The translations under genes were made by a program, and so were the position numbers. The notes below the pieces were generated by a model that had not been told where the DNA came from, ran no database searches, and saw only the letters and a program-made list of their open reading frames with translations. Shown in pieces: positions 47,551-58,660 of a stretch of DNA of 64,000 bases. Where the stretch lies: contig JAPEVF010000027.1 in NCBI GenBank assembly GCA_029747585.1, positions 110,618 through 174,617 on the forward strand, given 5' to 3'. The DNA comes from Pleurotus djamor. Taxonomy: Eukaryota > Basidiomycota > Agaricomycetes > Agaricales > Pleurotaceae. Positions within the stretch are counted from its first letter, which is position 1. Every line of letters begins with the position of its first letter.

Positions 47551-50500
47551 ATGTCTCCTTCTGGTTCAGACTCTTCGATGCCTGGCTTGCGCGACGATGT
47601 TCCTCAAGCTCCCCAACCGAAGCCTGAAGAACCCGATGAGAAGACCAAGCGCCAGTTCACGAAATTCTTCATGTTTCACGATTTCGACAAAGATCCACTT
47701 TTCAACTGTCCTCACGGAACGGAGGGTGGTCGAAACTTGGTTCTCTGTATAGATGGCACAGCAAACCAGTTCAGCGCGCAAGTGCGTGATCGTCTTCGAT
47801 GCTTGTGCACCTACTTCTCACCCCCTTATCCAGAGCAGCAACATCGTCGAAATATACAGTCGTTTGTTCAAGCTGGAGGATGAACAGCTCACGTTTTACA
47901 ACAGTGGGATCGGGACCTACGCAAAACCGTCATTTCGATCCTGGAAGTATTTCAGACAAGTATTCGACCATACTGTCGACACTGCGATCGCCTGGTACGT
48001 CCGTTGTCTGGCCATCCTCTGTAACTACGTCCAATAAATGGTATTTCTCAGGAACTTTGAACGGATCGTCCACGCCGCGTACAAGTGGCTATCAGAGACT
48101 TACCGGCCTGGTGATAGAATATTCATGTTCGGTGAGGTCGGCTGATTCTTCCTCGGCGATTCCAAGCTAATGATACCCCGCCGAAGGCTTCTCACGAGGT
48201 GCTTACCAGGTTCGAGTCGTTGCTGGGATGATCGAGAAGGTAAGCTATTGTTCTGATCTCCAACGTAGACCATGCTGAGGTACCTGACGGCATAGGTTGG
48301 GCTCCTCCATAAAGGAAGCGACAATCAAATCCCTTTGTGCGTATTACTGTTCTACCATCCATTAATCGACTTATAGAACACGATTCAAGTGCCTACGAGC
48401 TCTATGCTTCGGTCACAAGCAATTCCAAGCGTGATCGAAACACGAAGAATGGGACTTCAGAGACCTCGGAGAGCACTGAGGACAAGCTTTGTCGTCAGTT
48501 TAAGACTACGCTATGTCACGAAAATGTGAAGGTCCATTTTGTCGGTGCATGGTGCGTGACACACCTCCAGAGATCATCACTGTTACTCATTCTCCTTGAA
48601 CCACAGGGATACTGTCTCGTCAATCGGGCTCCTGCGCGGGAAGTCGCTGCCAGAAACCGTCTCTGGTATGGGACATGTATGCTCCTTTCGCCACGCGTTG
48701 GCTTTGGACGAGCAGCGCGTCAAGTTTCAGCCTGAATACGCCAATGGTGGATTGGGACCACGCCAGGGTGACCAAGGTGATGTGAAGGAGGTTTGGTTCG
48801 CGGGAACACATTCGGATGTGTGCGTGCTTCATTTCCCCGTTTTCTATCACTCTTTTTTGAGTTGGTCTTTCTAGCGGCGGAGGAAATATCGCGAATCCTG
48901 AACTCACCAACTTCAGTCCATCGCTACGGTGGATGATGCAAGAGGCCGAGAAACGAGGCCTTCGTTTCAAACCTACGACGAAGCCTTGGGGGCCATTGCC
49001 CCTTACCAAGTCCCTGAAGTGGTTCTGGCTCCCCCTCGAAGTTTTACCCATTCGCTCGTTGTCTTATACAAATGAAGATGGTTCGACATGGCGGTACGTG
49101 TTTGAATCCTAGTGAGCTGGAGACTGATGCTTGCGTAGACCACACCTATGCGCCGGTCGACGTGTGCAACCAGGACAGCGAATCCACCACACTGTTTTCA
49201 CGCGGCGACAGGCCGTGGATCGTACATATCATCCCAAAGCAACACCGCCGTCCGACTCCGGCAGTTGGGAAACTTTCTTCAAGAGCTGTAAGCTCTCAAA
49301 GGACAATCCCATCTTTGAATTTGACCCCTTCGAAACTGCTGCTGCATTTCTCTCTTCATTAGGGGAGGCAATCAAAACTCTATCCACCAACAGCGCATCA
49401 TCTGAGGCAGTTACCCAATATACGCAATCCATGCTGGGTCTTTGGTCTTACTTAGGTGCTCATGGTGAGTACTTTCCCTGTATAGACAACCCTACAGTCT
49501 TTCATATATCACGACAGCATCAAGACAAACATCCCTTAACGCACTTCCCAACATTCGGAGGGTACTACTCTCTGCCCTGGAAGTTTCACTACAATCTCGA
49601 AACAAAACGACTGGCATCAATGCGGGTGATATCAAGGAAATGCTAATCCAACTTCTTGCAGAAACCAAGCTGAAGGCAAGCAGCGACATATATCGGTCAA
49701 AGCCCTGCAGTATACAACGATGGGCAGGCCCATTTTCAACCCAGAGTAAGGCTGCTTTGGCTGTAGTTATGGGTTATTTTGGTAAGCTTGACATTTGCGC
49801 GCATGGTGGCAGACGCTCACCAACAACGGTGCGTATAGCTTGCATTAGTCAGCAGAAATCGTACAGATCGGTACAGAGCGTGGCGTTCTCCCACCTGGAT
49901 CCAACAAAAGTCATATTGACCTTAAGCTTTGGCGGCGCAACAGCAGTTTTGATTTGGGACGGATCCACTCAACCTCCCAAGGAAATCGCCGATGTTCAAG
50001 GTCATTCGACGATCTCCCATGATGGTTCACACATTGCCATTGAGGGTGGGAAGGATGTCAGGCTTGTCAGCATCATTGACACCACCAAACAGCCGCCCTC
50101 TGTCATCAACTGTACTGACAACGAGGATACCAACAACAGTGGCGACATCTGGTCTCAATGCTTCTCCACCGACAACCACACCCTAGCAACGGGGTATGAG
50201 AATGGCTGGATCAAGCTGAGGCGACGGGAGGGAGATCAATGGAAGGTGGGCAAGAGGTTCAAAGGTGGGGACAGCATAATCCACAGCCTTGCTTTCTCGA
50301 GGGATGGCTCTCAATTGGTGTTCAATTCCAATGTTGGAACCATCAAAGTCTGGAATTTGGCGGACAACGCGGTGATCGAGTTGGAAGATTCTAGATACTC
50401 GGCGTCACTTGCATGGAGTCCTTCTGGAGATCGGATTGTCTCTGGCACTGGCAATGGCAGCGTGGAGATCTGGAGCGCCAATCGGGGGAAGATCACGCAC

Positions 50501-50761
50501 ACGTTCAAAGCCCACNATGATNNNNGGATTGAATGTCTGGCATTCCGGGATGATGGACAGGTGCTTGCGACGGGGAGCTGGGACCACAGGATACGGATTT
50601 GGCAATGCGATACCTGGGAGAAGATTTGGGAGTTTACTATTGGTGAAGATGTTTGGTCACTTGCTTTCTCGCCGGATGGGAAGCGGCTCGTATCTGGAGG
50701 CGAGGATGGTGCTGTCCATCTTTGGGACGTGGACATGGGAGACGAGGAGCCTGTAGACTGA
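47551..50761 (+). CDS. gene E: DUF2235 - WD40 fusion protein, 890 aa, divergent linker
   Basis: Exons: 47551-47781, 47834-47994, 48052-48131, 48187-48239, 48296-48336, 48390-48551, 48607-48819, 48875-49093, 49139-49464, 49518-49781, 49839-50761; total 2673 nt, in frame including the Ns at 50516 and 50522-50525. N-terminus MSPSGSDSSMPGLRDD; FNCPHGTEGGRNLVLCIDGT; GFSRG (Ser160); VGAWDTVSSIG (Asp244); GTHSDVGGG (His311). The linker is the outlier of the family: LNALPNIRRVLLSALEVSL replaces VEVPDAGGTLLTALGVAV, and SIQRWAGPF replaces VYQWGSKI. The propeller (about 584-890) is instead close to A, C and F. Blade 3 reads GYENGWIKLR, losing the usual Trp of the WD pair. Retention of the last intron (57 nt) would keep the frame, unlike in the sisters. 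Confidence 0.9.
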
Positions 50762-50986
50762 TTTGTACTCCATTCATCACCTTGTATGCCGCCCGTTTTG
50801 ACTTTGGATGAGGTTGAGCTTCAGCTTCATTTCCGACCAAGTATGATTGACAACGGATACGAGAATAACAATGACACGGGTGATTGAACACTCCTCAATT
50901 CTAAGCGTCTCGCTGAGGGAAGGAGGCAAGACAAAAGTACGGTTTGTGCATCGAAGTCATAATTATCAGGCTCAAAGGTTGTTCGG
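50660..50986 (+). repeat. 327-bp tract nearly identical to 63674-64000 (E/F copy)
   Basis: From CTTGCTTTCTCGCCGGATGG in the last blade through the stop and 225 bp of 3' flank, the two sequences align without gaps at a constant offset of 13014, with one visible difference (G at 50923, A at 63937). Upstream of the tract the two genes differ frequently. Confidence 0.9.
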
Positions 50987-51102
50987 ACAAGATCGTAGTT
51001 CGCATGCACTGACTTTTAGTCATGGAGAAACTAGGTTGTACATGGGAGGCATATAGCGCTGCATACAAGCATGATGGATGAACTCGTACGAGCATGGTGC
51101 AA
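50762..51102. other. convergent spacer between gene E and RPS17 copy 4
   Basis: Counterpart of 4162-4490 in reverse orientation, with the GCATATAGCGCTGCATACAA run near 51047. It contains the 3' flank shared with gene F. No gene. Confidence 0.6.
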
Positions 51103-51501
51103 CTAAGTACGGGGGGCGGCACCGGGGACGTTATGCCTCTCGCGCCGTGGGCGGTCTTGCGATGCGAGGTCCCGGTCAGGGCTGACAATCGTGACGGGGA
51201 CGTCTGCGAAGTTGAGCGCGACGAGGAGGTCCTACATCACGATACGCCTCAATACACGAACGCGGGAAGTAACGATGGGAAACGCACCTTGGTATCGCTA
51301 TCAACCTCCAGCCCGCCAACACTCGCACTAACGTCCACCGCCGATACCTCAGGAACGTAGTTATCCTTGCGTTCATGTTCCTCTTCTTGGAGCTTGAAGG
51401 AGATACCACGCATAGGGCTTCTTTGGATACGCTTCATGAGATGGGTCGCGAAACCGGCGATTTTGTTGCGGAGGCGTTTAGAGAGTACCGCAAGACTAGA
51501 T
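51103..51501 (-). pseudogene. RPS17: RPS17 (eS17) 3' fragment, copy 4, frame preserved
   Basis: Two exons (51501-51289 or 51288 and 51231-51103) encode an uninterrupted S17 C-terminal part: [45 protein letters not shown], then DLLVALNFADVPVTIVS and RRERRNVPGAAPRT stop. It is the only one of four copies without a frameshift here, and has a slightly longer loop (DRDLASQD). The 5' exon begins after an AG border with SSLAVLSKR, which has lost the Pro of the family motif VPSKR, and the N-terminal third is not recognisable upstream (51502-51900). I therefore call it a truncated copy, although a divergent, unusually spliced 5' part cannot be excluded. Confidence 0.7.
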
Positions 51502-52610
51502 CTAAGTAAGCATAGTCGAGCGGGTAAGAGGAAGGAGCAAGAGGAATGGTACATATGGGCGCTCATGTTATGATACGATGAGCAGCAACGAGGACATATG
51601 TACTTGATCGGCGTTGGTGACGGAGGAAGTGACGGGGTAGGAGTAGACAGCGTTCATGCTGTAATAAGGTCGGTCGCACGTCGTCGATGGATAACCTGCT
51701 CTTCGAGGTGCTTAAGGCTATGATTGCCACAGGAGACGGCTGATTGGGAGAGAAAAGTACGTTGATGGGTATTTGTGGTCGTGGCAGTACCCCGTACAGT
51801 TCCTCAAAGGTCTTCTCTGTTCCATCTACGCGCTCTCCAGTCAACATCTATACCTTGAACCTCCCTCCAAAACCGACGCTACACAGCCCCAACATCTCCA
51901 CCTACAATCGAAACCGAAGTGTATAAACCATCCAGCGAAATAGAATCATGAGCGATACAGCAATAGCGGGAGAGCCGCTCGTTCAGGGAGATGCTATCTG
52001 GATGGAAAAAGCCCAAGCCATTAGTCGGTTGAGGCAAACGTTGACTGGGAGATACGCACCATTAATCAACATATAATGCCCACCAGGTCGTAGCCGTAAG
52101 CCGCAGGAAGGTTTCCTTGACTGGATCGTATCCGTTACCGGTCGAAGAAGATGGCTGCGGTCAGGCAAAGAGGTCAGTCAGAGGCCTTTTACTGATGATT
52201 ATAGCTGACTCACTGAACTCGGAGTCGAGGTAGTTTTCCCATCTCATCTGGGAGTATTCGAAGGCAAGTTGAAGACAGCGAGCTCAAGGAAAGGGAGTAT
52301 CCAAGGCTGAGACCATGAAATGGGTCGAATGGGACATGGGAAGGCTCATGTTGGGCTCATGGTCGAAGAATTGCCTATGGGAGGTACGAGAGTCGAACAG
52401 CAACCGTAAAGTAAACCGTTTGACTGTAGGAAGATGGATTTGAGGAAGATGGGTCGACGTTGATGATGGCGATGAGAAAGAGGGCGAGGTCGTTGGTGGG
52501 AAGAAGAGAAAGCTGTGGGAGTCGAACGGACTCAATAGTAGCGACAACCAATCACAACTGCGTACCTGTGACGTTGTTCTTCCCCACACTCGGCTTCCTC
52601 GGGCCTGTCG
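51502..52610 (-). repeat. module c, copy 4, inverted
   Basis: Minus strand, in order: ACGTCACAGGTACGCAG with GTGATTGG (about 52575-52550), ATTGAGTCCG, TTTCTCTTCTTCCCACCAACG (about 52510), peptide MSLPMSHSTHFMV (52350-52312), the TCTCCCGCTATTGCTGTATCG block (about 51975) and [14 protein letters not shown] (about 51655-51615). Same order as copies 1 and 3. Confidence 0.45.
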
Positions 52611-53960
52611 GATGCTTCCATCTTGGTCTAGGCTACTCTCCTTCTCTCTCCCCTCGATCTCAAGAGGAAGCCACTCTCATTCTCCGCACCGAACATAGTC
52701 TGTTTTTGCACACTTCGGCGCGATGTTCACATTCCTCGACAAGCGGGACCATGGAGCTCACCCCTCGCCACCGGTATTTGAAGTTCCCCCCACAGACTCA
52801 ACGACTAGCAAGGGTACGATCATCCTAATCTCAAATATCTCCTTGAGGTTTCGCGGCAGCGGAACTTCAAGTCCTTCCTAGAGGGGAGTTGGACCAAGTG
52901 ACTACTCTACCCCCGAAACAAGACGGGGATTCGGCATTGTCCACACTGAAGCATATGATGCTAACCCAACGAAGTAGTCAGAAAGACCCAAATTGAGGAT
53001 TGTATTTCGTGTCGGCTTAGAGACCTTTCACAAGAGTGGAGACGAGAAAGGAAAGTAGGGAGAGAGTTGGCCCAAGTGACGAAGTACGAAACGAGACTGG
53101 GACTCGAGAACGAGAACGAGAGCTGGGGATGAGAACTGGGTACTGAGAAATTGGGACCAGGAATCTGAGAACCTGGGCTTGAGTTTTGAGACGCGACTCC
53201 ATGCGCGGAATCATGGTTTGGACTAGAACGCTCCGGCGAAAACAAGAGAGAAGGGATTTATCGGAATCGTTAGTCGTACCGCTGCATTTATAACACAAAT
53301 TCCATGACGATCGAAGACAGCTAGCACCATTGTCAAGCAAAGAGCCGTTATTCGCGTTAATCGCGGAGGGGAAAAACGAGCCTGAGACGGAGATTTGATG
53401 TCATGGGGGAAAAGCAAGAGGCATCGAGCGAAGAGGCATCAGTCGTGATCAACGAAGTACGAATAACCGAGCCGGTCCATACCCATACTTCCAAGTCGGC
53501 GTCGTTTTCAAAAAGAGAGAGAAGCCGCAAGCAAGACTTGAATGTCGGTCTTGAGGCTTTCGCGCGAGGAGAGGGGAGAAAGAGGAGAGTTGACACAAAG
53601 GAATAACAAGACCGTAGAGCGTAGAACAGGAGCCAGAGCCTAGAGTACCAGGGAAAGGGATTAAAGGTTGAGACTTGAGATGCTTCCAGAAAGAGTTCGG
53701 GCGATGATTCCTGTATGGAGCAAGGGACTTGCAGCGAGAATAAAGGAAGACGGATTCAGCACGAGTGCATCCAAGCTATGGATGGGGACAACAATTGATG
53801 TCATGGGGCATCTACGGAGAAGGGATCAATCACGATCAATGTACTTACTTCGAAGTAAGAATAAGCGAAACCAAGGGGATGCCGTAACGTGAAAGCTTGA
53901 ACTCTCAAACGTTCCTCGTCCTCCTTCACATCGTAGTGGGATGGACCTCGACTGCAGAAA
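52611..53960 (-). repeat. module b, copy 4, inverted
   Basis: Minus strand TCACGTTACGGCATCCCC (about 53895) and TTCGCTTATTCTTACTTCGAAG (about 53870) open the module, and AGCATCATATGCTTCAGTGTGG (about 52967) lies near its end. The plus-strand start at 52611-52680 (ATGCTTCCATCTTGGTCTA) resembles the 26810 area of unit C. No intact gene. Confidence 0.4.
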
Positions 53961-54985
53961 AGGTCGTTTGTTCCGTCATATTGCAGTCTGTGGTGTGCTG
54001 AGTTGAGTCATACATCGGTCAACCAATTCGAGTAATTGTAAACCGTACTGTCGAAGATGTGCTCAGACGAAGGCAGGAACGGAACGGGTAATCAAGAGAT
54101 GACAACGCGTCGACCTTCTATTGAATCGGTCCTGTTGGACCATAACGAGGATATATTCGTCTGCTCAGTAAGGTTATATGAGCGAGAACGTCAAGAAGAA
54201 GCGAGAGAGGACAGTCTCATATAACTCCGTCGCCTACGACGGTACCGAATTCGAGGAGGTAAAAGCGAAAAGTCATGATAGTATACCATCTCCAGGGCCA
54301 AGTGGAGTAGGGCGTCGAGTACTCTGTGAGAAGAGAAGGTAGAGTGAGGACGGACAAAGGTGTGCTTGTATGCGTCGCCGGATAGGACGGACGAAAATGG
54401 TACTTGTATGCGTCGCCGAGTAGCACCGAAAGGTAGGCAGAACTACGCAATGAAGGCTAACGGCGGATTGGAGACATTCTCGATGTTGACAGAGAATCGC
54501 AACCGCCGAATGGGAAGGTTCATGAGTAGAGCAAATCGGTTGAAGAGCATAGGAGGAATGGAAAGTTGGATTCAGTCGGAGGCGACTTGATGGGTTGAGG
54601 AATAATTATGCGTTTTTCCAGCAGGGTATGGGGTGGGTGGCGCACAGGGACGTATGACTGTCAAACATCTGCGTTCTGCTAGTAGGGGGGTCATTTGACG
54701 GAGACACCATGGGAAGGATGAGGACCGACTAGTCTGCAACGTCGTCACAAGGAGTTGTCGTTATTCCAGCTACCGATAGCGAGGACGAGGCATTTGGATA
54801 TGAGGAAAGAGTGTCGGCATCGGCGATGGCGATAAAGGAGGGGTCGGGCTCGTTGGTGGGAAGAAGAGAAAAATGTCTGGACACTGGACACGGACCTCAG
54901 TACCAGTTTCGACTCTCCTCGTCCTCGGACTTTCCACTCTCCACGGGATCTCTTCCCTCCGCGATTCAGTGGCATTGTCGAACCC
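53961..54985 (-). repeat. module a, copy 4, inverted
   Basis: Minus strand CATGAACCTTCCCATTCGGCGG (about 54523), GCCTACCTTTCGGTGCTACT (about 54438, peptide AYLSVLLGDAYKYHFRP), ATCGCCATCGCCGATGCC (about 54832), CCCACCAACGAGCCCGACC (about 54862). Confidence 0.45.
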
Positions 54986-55084
54986 GATTCAAACTCTCTT
55001 AGCTCCTTGCTCGAAGTCTACGCCTTTCAACCCTTGCAAGTTGCTCTCCAACCCTGTCCCTTTGCTAGCATACAATCCCCCTTC

Positions 55085-55465
55085 GTCACTCTGACGGTAT
55101 TCCTCTCGTCCGTGCTTCTGCCACCATGCACTCTCTTCCATCATCAGCACCACACTGGCCATGAATCCTACCTCTCGCCTCTGCTGGACGAAGCCATATC
55201 CCTGCGATTCCCGATTCCCACTAGTCTCTTCAAGTTCTCGCTCTTCGACTTGCTCATTAAGCCACAGGAATACCTTCACAGCTTCGACATTCCTCCTCTC
55301 CCACCTGCGTACTCTATTATATATGCAACCCGTTACTTTATCCTTTCCTTGACCCAGACATTGTCGTTCTCGTCGAAAGCTCAACTGAGATTCACCGAGT
55401 GCATCCTCCTCATCGTCTGTTGCAACCAGCGCATATATGATGTGTATATGCACTATCCATCATAG
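55085..55465 (+). pseudogene. module g, copy 4: best open copy of the unrecognised small gene
   Basis: One frame stays open from before 55085 to a stop at 55463-55465. It contains LLDEAISLRFPIPTSL, LFDLLIKPQEYLHSF, YATRYFILSLTQTLSF and SKAQLRFTECILLIVCCNQ. There is no in-frame ATG near the start, so it would have to be an internal or terminal exon. Conservation with 23296-23640 extends to the stop position. The hydrophobic segment and single Cys pair do not identify a family. Confidence 0.35.
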
Positions 55466-55469
55466 CTGG

Positions 55470-58395
55470 GTGTGAAGCATCGTACGTACTGGGTCTCGGG
55501 CGATTGGATATACTAGAACTGTCCGCCTATTAGTATCTATGAGAGGAGGTTATGCATGCGATGTCTGCAGTTCGTTGTCCCGAAGATAAAGTTACCAGTA
55601 GGTATGTAGAGTAGTGTGGTCCATATGTGGCGTAAACCAATGGGTCCGTAATGTAAAGCGTCCACGGAATGTAATGATATAGGTAGAATTAAAGAAAATC
55701 GTGTCCGAGAGTTGAGAACAGGCCGAAGTACAGGGATACACATCAAGTCCATAGCTAGTAGATATATGAACATATCAAGGAAGGACACTTCCACGCTGTC
55801 TAGCGACGGCATAGCCTCGAGTCCCAGAGTCGGGTGCTAAGAACTTGGCCGCAGCGACGAGGAAAGACATTTGGATCGTGTAGAAAACGACGGGTTCGAA
55901 GAATGAAAGACACGTTCAGTGAAAGATGCCGACCAAACGACTCCAAGACGAGCTTCATCGTCCATAGGTCGAGCATGACGGGTGCTGCATGCGTTCGCGA
56001 GCAACCCAAGTCGCAAAGACATCGAGGACGTTTACTTCAAGGGAGATGCAATCGTCAGATTTGAGACCGAACCCCAATGGTTGAGCGAGTGCAATCTCAT
56101 CACGAGCCGAGTACAACGAGACAGCGGTAGCATGTGTTGTTCGTGACGGGATGAGGTCGATGCTGAGAAGGGGGACAGGGATCTAATAGCCCCATCACTG
56201 GCGCTGATGGTCGTACTCAGGCTTCTTCGTCATCCATCCCAACCACTTTCGAACCCATTACCCACATCCATATCCACACCATCCTCCTGCCGGTAGAGGT
56301 TCCCATCCACAGACAAACAACGACTGAATCCCAGGATACACGGGCAGAGCCATGGGTCGTGGTACAGGTCGAGGAGTGAGAAGTCGGCTCTGATATCAAA
56401 TCGAGAGGGGAAGGTGGGTCTTCCGTACTCTGGGTTGACGACGATGAGAAGAATATTGAAGGTATACCTTGACCCTTTCTTGTAACGTCACTGTTGGCGT
56501 TAAGACTGGGAAAGTAGAGATGGAGCCTGTATGAACACGACTTGACAGACTAGAACCGATATTCAAATTGCAAGATGCCGATTCCGGGTCTGGTGGGTGG
56601 TTACAGCCTCATGACGAACTCGCAGCGCAGGAGTAGAGAGTACTTGAGTTGTTAGGCGATGGTTGAGCGTTCATATCTAGGTAACTCGCCGAGAGGGAAC
56701 CGTCCAAAGGGTGGTTAAAGTGCATGAGGATCCACGGGGAGGGCTTGCCGTCGACGTCGACGCTGCGAGGAAGAGGGTGTGACAGATACTCTTGTATACA
56801 AGTACCCATGGTTGGTGAATCGCTCGTAAACGCGACGTCGACGGCTTTCTTCTCCATCCGACCCATCTCCCCTCCCATACCATTGCCGACCTGGTATTCC
56901 TCATCGCTGCCTAAGAAGGTTGGACGAGCGCCAACGTCGAGACCGTGAACCGTTATCGCACATAGAGGGTCTGCAGAGGGGGGGGACCTGCCTACGGTGA
57001 CGTTATTAAGCTTGCAATGGGTGCCCTGGACGGAGGGGGATGTTGGGAAGAAGATGAAGGGATGACGTTCCCCATCTTCGTATGCCATCAGCTTTGAGAT
57101 ACGGAGATGAGGGATGGTGTTCTGAGATGTCCTTGTCGAAAGACAGGCGAGCGCTGGGGGAGGACAAGCAACGAAGAGATCGATGGAGGGTGGATGTGAC
57201 GGCAACGGTGGGGTGGTGAAGAGAATGTCCATATCTCTTGAGTTGCTCGGGTATGTCTATGGTGGTGGATCTTTGAGGAAAGAGACGAGGTTCGTGGTGG
57301 TGGAGCTGGGCAGGTTCCGGCTGTCGGGTTCGAGCGATGATGGCACCGTGGTGTTCGAACGCGAAAGCTTCTTCGTCAAGACCAAACTCGACATTCAACC
57401 CCATTCTGCGTCTCATCTCCGACTTGAACTGGAAGCTTCCCATAAGCTGGCTCAAAAAACCGCCATCCTCCGATATACTCCAATCCGACGCGCGTACGAA
57501 ATGCTCATCTCGAAGCCACTCTTGTGGCCAGTGTGTAGGCGTAAGCTGTAACGGAGAGTTTGCCTGGAGTATCGGGAAGAGGTGGTCGTTCGTCAGCCAG
57601 AGGGTAAGAAAGAAGTACAACTGACAACGCACCATGGATGTAACAGTCATTCAGGTACGTAAATCCTCTCCACATTCAACCCGACCTCCTAACAGGACGG
57701 TACGGAGGCTTGCCATGGGTGACAGCAAGTCGAACGGCGACGTCGATGGCAGTAGCGGCTTCTTCTGATCATCTTGGGTACCGTATCAAGCGAGAGGAGC
57801 ATGCTTTCGTATAATGTAGGACTCGACGGCGGTTCAGATGGGGAGAAGAGAGAGGACACGGGCATCAGGTGCTGCGGAAGGACCTGCTGCGCATGTCGAG
57901 TGACACCCTTTCCGGTTGCAGCGTCTACACGGAGAGGTAGATGATGGCGGTGCTGGTTACTGATGAACACAGGATGGAAGGGGAGCCGAGTTGCTAGCAG
58001 TTGGTCGATGGATCGCCGGGGACCTGTCGCTTTCGTCCCATTTCAGCGGAGAAAAGGTCTGCATTCAAGAACGGAGGGTTCCGCCGACGAAATCTTCGGG
58101 GTGGTAACCACGCCATCCTCCCGTCTTCAAGTTTCTTCCTCGTAGAATCCCCTCCCTTTAAAGCTAACCTCTTTTCGACATCTCCACGAACTCGAACCGC
58201 CGAAAAAAAAGCTGCCCTAAACCTGCCAGCCTCCAAAATCCATAATCCATACCTACGACGAGGGAAACCGCTGTGGGCTGAGCGGAGGGTTCTTTTGACT
58301 GGGGTACATGCTTAACGCTCCCAGTATGAGGTCTGGAAGCCGCATGAGACGATACCTAAGAGAAGAAAAGAGAGGAAAGCCGGCATGTCAGCTAG
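55470..58395 (-). repeat. module e, copy 4, inverted (decayed multi-exon gene)
   Basis: Minus strand: GTATCGTCTCATGCGGC with SYWER (about 58355-58310), TTTTTTTTCGGCGGTTCGAGTT (about 58215), peptide RHAQQVLPQHLMPVSSLF (about 57895), ATGGCATACGAAGATGGGGA (57090), TACAAGAGTATCTGTCACACC (about 56800), TTCGGTCTCAAATCTGACG (about 56080) and ACAGCGTGGAAGTGTCCTTCC (about 55800). The frame at 57650-56609 is open for long stretches in two overlapping registers, so this copy may have decayed least, but I cannot assign a family. Confidence 0.45.
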
Positions 58396-58660
58396 GTAGC
58401 TGAAAAACGAAAAAGTCGAAAATTTCACGCACCATAACGAGGATACAGCTATCGATGGATTCGGAGGAGCGTAAGGTTGACTTTGAGAGGACGAGAGACG
58501 GATACGATCATCACAGAGCAGGACTGTCGAAGGGTTATACTATGAGGGATATGGGGGGATGGAGATGGTGGTGCGGAGAAAGGATCATCGGATGTGTTTG
58601 GCGTTGCTTGGCAACAGCCTCGACCGAAATGGCCGATTTTCCTGTTCTCATTTCTCATCT
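58396..58660 (-). repeat. module f, copy 5, inverted
   Basis: Minus strand CGGCCATTTCGGTCGAGG, CTGTTGCCAAGCAACGCCAAAC, ATGATCGTATCCGTCTCTCG and, before the ATGG/TGCGTG word, a GAATCCATCGATAGC stretch. Most similar to copy 1. Confidence 0.5.

Noticed and set aside
50311..50736. Long antisense frames over the WD40 exons (also at 4479-4844, 15059-15409, 28967-29317, 63422-63787)
   Set aside because: They mirror the conserved propeller coding sequence and show the same shadow peptide in each copy; no independent gene evidence.
58449..58658. Short frames containing SRPLKVNL...RIH in module f copies as a small conserved gene
   Set aside because: The peptide similarity follows from general DNA similarity of the module; other copies have stops or different frames and no common start.
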